A DNA stretch of 64,000 bases from the NCBI RefSeq assembly GCF_002494345.1, contig NZ_NXNI01000001.1, forward strand, positions 3,348,001 through 3,412,000, written 5' to 3'. The position numbers were made by a program, and so were the translations under genes. Within the stretch, counting starts at the first letter, position 1, and each line of letters begins with the position of its first letter. Under the pieces are notes generated by a model. It was not told the DNA's origin. It saw nothing but the letters and a program-made list of their open reading frames with translations, and did no database searches. This DNA is from Natrinema ejinorense. Its GTDB lineage: Archaea; Halobacteriota; Halobacteria; Halobacteriales; Natrialbaceae. Below are positions 63,885-64,000 of this stretch, one piece after another.

Positions 63885-64000
63885 TCACACGCGCCGGGTC
63901 AAGTGTGCACGAACCGTCCGCTGACAGTCGCCACAGATCCCGTACAGTCGGGCCGCGCTCGAGAGCACCGGGTACTGTACGTCGAGGTCGGAATAAATAG
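63885..64000 (-). CDS. C-terminal end of a possible Fur-type regulator (cut by right edge)
   Basis: The final 37 residues of a minus-strand gene entering from beyond 64000. They read SDLDVQYPVLSSAARLYGIC, then GDCQRTVRAHLTRRV, ending in TGA at 63887-63885. The YGICGDC pair resembles the second Cys motif of the Fur/PerR family (LYGxCxxC). Too little is in the window for a firm call. Confidence 0.4.
   Translation of the reverse strand, partial: IYSDLDVQYPVLSSAARLYGICGDCQRTVRAHLTRRV

Overview
The window is a stretch of haloarchaeal chromosome, most likely from a member of Natrialbaceae or a close relative. The support is direct: high GC with many CTCGAG runs, very acidic proteins, Tat-type lipoproteins, TATA boxes 25-30 bases ahead of start codons (leaderless transcripts), and archaeal marker genes (PolD large subunit, Hel308, Hef, KEOPS Cgi121). 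Nothing resembles rRNA, CRISPR, a plasmid origin or a complete insertion sequence. One tRNA (Gln, anticodon CTG) is present.

Bases 1-17175 form one coherent chitin-use locus. Three tandem secreted GH18 chitinases (the third runs off the left edge) share a Tat signal, a chitin-binding CBM5/12 module and a PKD domain. They are followed by a sugar ABC importer (MalK-like ATPase, two permeases, Tat lipoprotein binding protein), a cytosolic GH3 beta-N-acetylhexosaminidase, an enolase-superfamily sugar-acid dehydratase, a PIG-L type deacetylase and an IclR regulator. A tight operon then encodes a SelA-like PLP enzyme of the glucosaminate ammonia-lyase type, RidA and a haloarchaeal glucose dehydrogenase. 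No sugar kinase, NagA or NagB is present. The set suggests a non-phosphorylative route: chitin to GlcNAc to glucosamine to glucosaminate to 2-keto-3-deoxygluconate plus ammonia. This is the main discovery candidate.

Bases 17176-25373 hold a spacer, tRNA-Gln, a rhodanese lipoprotein, an old-yellow-enzyme relative, a zinc-ribbon microprotein, an ADH/amidohydrolase/MIP18 trio, a MITE-like inverted repeat and a lower-GC beta-propeller lipoprotein. Bases 25374-45307 are mainly housekeeping: Cgi121-Hel308, UspA and a phosphate permease, methyltransferase, ferredoxin, an Rcl/DNPH1-like hydrolase, malate dehydrogenase, a TIGR00725 protein, a zinc-ribbon protein, PAP2 phosphatase, Hef, TspO, MFS, a polyprenol/dolichol-type kinase, glycyl-tRNA synthetase and a CBS protein.

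Bases 45308-47793 contain small proteins and a divergent organomercurial-lyase-like gene and HxlR regulator with a clear shared operator. Bases 47794-54253 are a five-gene dipeptide/oligopeptide ABC importer. Bases 54695-58745 hold a PPC/DUF296 protein and the PolD large subunit, which carries an AT-richer patch exactly at a known intein site. A dense array of tri-loop hairpins follows. The right end has an alpha/beta hydrolase, a duplicated zinc-ribbon pair, ketopantoate reductase, an Nfu-type protein, two haloarchaeal hypotheticals and the end of a possible Fur-type regulator.
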